Of a stretch of DNA of 64,000 nucleotides, positions 62,701 through 64,000 are shown one piece after another. The notes under the pieces were generated by a model, which did no database searches, was not told the origin of the DNA, and saw only the letters and a list, made by a program, of their open reading frames with translations. Numbering within the stretch: position 1 is the stretch's first letter; every line of letters starts with the position of its first letter. The position numbers and the translations under genes are program-made. Source of the stretch: Zeus faber (lineage: Eukaryota; Chordata; Actinopteri; Zeiformes; Zeidae); NCBI GenBank assembly GCA_960531495.1, contig OY482849.1, positions 186,001 to 250,000 on the forward strand, given 5' to 3'.

Positions 62701-64000
62701 CCGCCAAATCGACGTTAAAATCGGCTGAAAATGCGTTTTTTCCCACGTGTAGACTTTGATGAAAATTATCAGAACTCGAAAAATACATTTTATATGGGCC
62801 TAAAACTGTTTGACAAACAACACTTTAGCAGCACATACTAGTTGATCATTGTATTTAAACTGTCTGACACTGTCACATAGAGTAATGACTGAAGCATTTA
62901 ACCGTTCCACCAAATCGACGTTAAAATCGGCTTAAAATGCATTTTTTCCCACATGTGTAGACTTTGATGAAAATTATCAGAACTCGAAAAATACATTTTA
63001 TATGGGCCTAAAACTGGTTGACAAACAACACTTTAGCAGCACATACTAGTTCATCATTGTATTTAAACTGTCTGACACTGTCACATGGAGTAATGACTGA
63101 AGCGTTTAACCGATTCGCCTTTTCGACGTTTAAATCGACTGAAAATGCGTTTTTTCCCACATGTGTAGACTTTGATGAAAATTATCAGAACTCGAAAAAT
63201 ACATTTTATATGGGCCTAAAACTGGTTGACAAACAAGACTTTAGCAGCATATACTAGTTTATCATTGTATTTAAACTGTCTTTGAGAAAGACTTAAGAAG
63301 CACATAATAGTTCCTCATATTCATTAAAGTTATATGGTGTACTGCAGCATTCTAAATCATGCGCCTACAAAGAGACAATGGTTCGGTGTTTCTCTAATTC
63401 AGCTAGACAGCAAACGGTCCAAAGATCGGAAAATGATCATAACTCGAAAAATACATTTTATATGGGCCTAAAACTGGTTGGCAAACAACACTTTAGCAGC
63501 ACATACTAGTTTATCATTGTATTTACACTTTCTGACACTGTCACATAGAGTAATGACTGAAGCGTTCAACCGATTCGCCTTTTCGACGTTTAAATCGGCT
63601 GAAAATGCGTTTTTTCTCACGTGTAGACTTTGATGAAAATTATCAGAACTCGAAAAATACATTTTATTTGGGCCTAAAACTGGTTGACAAACAAGACTTT
63701 AGCAGCACATACTAGTTCATCATTGTATTTAAACTGACGGACACTGTCACATAGAGTAATGACTGAAGCGTTTAACCGTTCCGCCAAATCGACGTTTAAA
63801 TCGACTGAAAATGCGTTTTTTCCCACGTGTAGACATTGATGAAATTATCAGAACTCGAAAAATACATTTTATATGGGCCTAAAACTGGTTGACAAACAAG
63901 ACTTTAGCTGCACATACTAGTTTATCATTGTATTTAAACTGTCTTTGAGAAAGACTTAAGAAGCAAAATAATTGTTCCTCATATTGATTAAAGTTATATG
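59759..64000 (-). repeat. A/B satellite, inverted and diverged arm
   Basis: On the + strand these are reverse complements of the forward-arm monomers. Unit boundaries (at CATTTTAT or CATGTTAG before ATGGGCC) fall after 59,948; 60,154; 60,406; 60,602; 60,808; 61,061; 61,269; 61,522; 61,718; 61,924; 62,129; 62,335; 62,587; 62,793; 63,001; 63,209; 63,461; 63,667 and 63,872. Lengths are 205-208 (A type), 196 (B type, ending 60,602 and 61,718) and 252-253 (composite). The composite joins about 72 bases of A to a B lacking its first bases, at ACTGTCTTTGAGAAAGACTT. A units come in two subtypes, TTCGCCTTTTCGACG and TTCCGCCAAATCGACG. Divergence between units is clearly higher than in the forward arm. 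The array runs off the right edge of the window. Confidence 0.92.

Noticed and set aside
51044-64000. Centromere protein box (CENP-B type) in the A/B satellite
   Set aside because: No convincing match was seen by eye in A, B or the composite monomer. Centromere identity therefore rests only on monomer size and organisation and is not claimed.
1-64000. tRNA, rRNA, telomeric TTAGGG arrays or host exons
   Set aside because: None were recognised on either strand. The only non-satellite sequence is the LINE.

Overview
The window contains no intact host gene. It is eukaryotic repeat DNA, almost certainly from a ray-finned fish. The pointer is a single degenerate L2/CR1-group LINE at 3,683-6,154, whose endonuclease, C-terminal block and 3' tail (short hairpin plus AAATGT-type repeats) are of the kind common in teleost genomes. 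Species cannot be fixed. Two unrelated satellite families fill nearly everything else, which suggests a heterochromatic block (inference; no centromere or telomere marker was seen).

Family 1 (1-3,682 and 6,155 to about 51,043, roughly 48.5 kb) is a pyrimidine-rich, nearly G-free repeat on the + strand. It is built from 4-base words anchored on C (CTTT, CAAT, CATT, CAGT), mostly as CTTTCTTTCAAT and CTTTCAAT. Over this lattice lies a nested higher-order structure: copies of about 0.82-1.66 kb in the left part; a five-fold near-identical 1.66-kb block at 14.7-33.3 kb; a 1,554-bp tandem pair; a 749-bp tandem pair; a 521-bp tandem pair that is itself copied; a long-range duplication of 11.65-14.5 kb onto 29.3-31.5 kb; a 3,825-bp tandem pair at 34.6-42.3 kb; and a more diverged right edge at 42.3-51.0 kb. 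All long reading frames here are by-products of a sequence that almost cannot form TAG or TGA.

The LINE sits in family 1 with an exact 5-bp target-site duplication (AATCT), and the empty site is still readable in neighbouring repeat copies. Its endonuclease is recognisable, but the reverse-transcriptase core is missing and a second deletion with a frameshift precedes the C-terminal block, so it cannot move on its own.

Family 2 (51,044-64,000) is a conventional satellite of two related monomers, A (about 208 bp) and B (about 196 bp), mostly arranged A A B (612 bp). At 59,676-59,758 the array flips orientation through a scrambled junction made of satellite pieces. The right, inverted arm is more diverged, has two A subtypes, and carries a 252-bp A/B composite monomer. 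No genes act together here; the interest lies in satellite birth, homogenisation, inversion and a datable LINE insertion.
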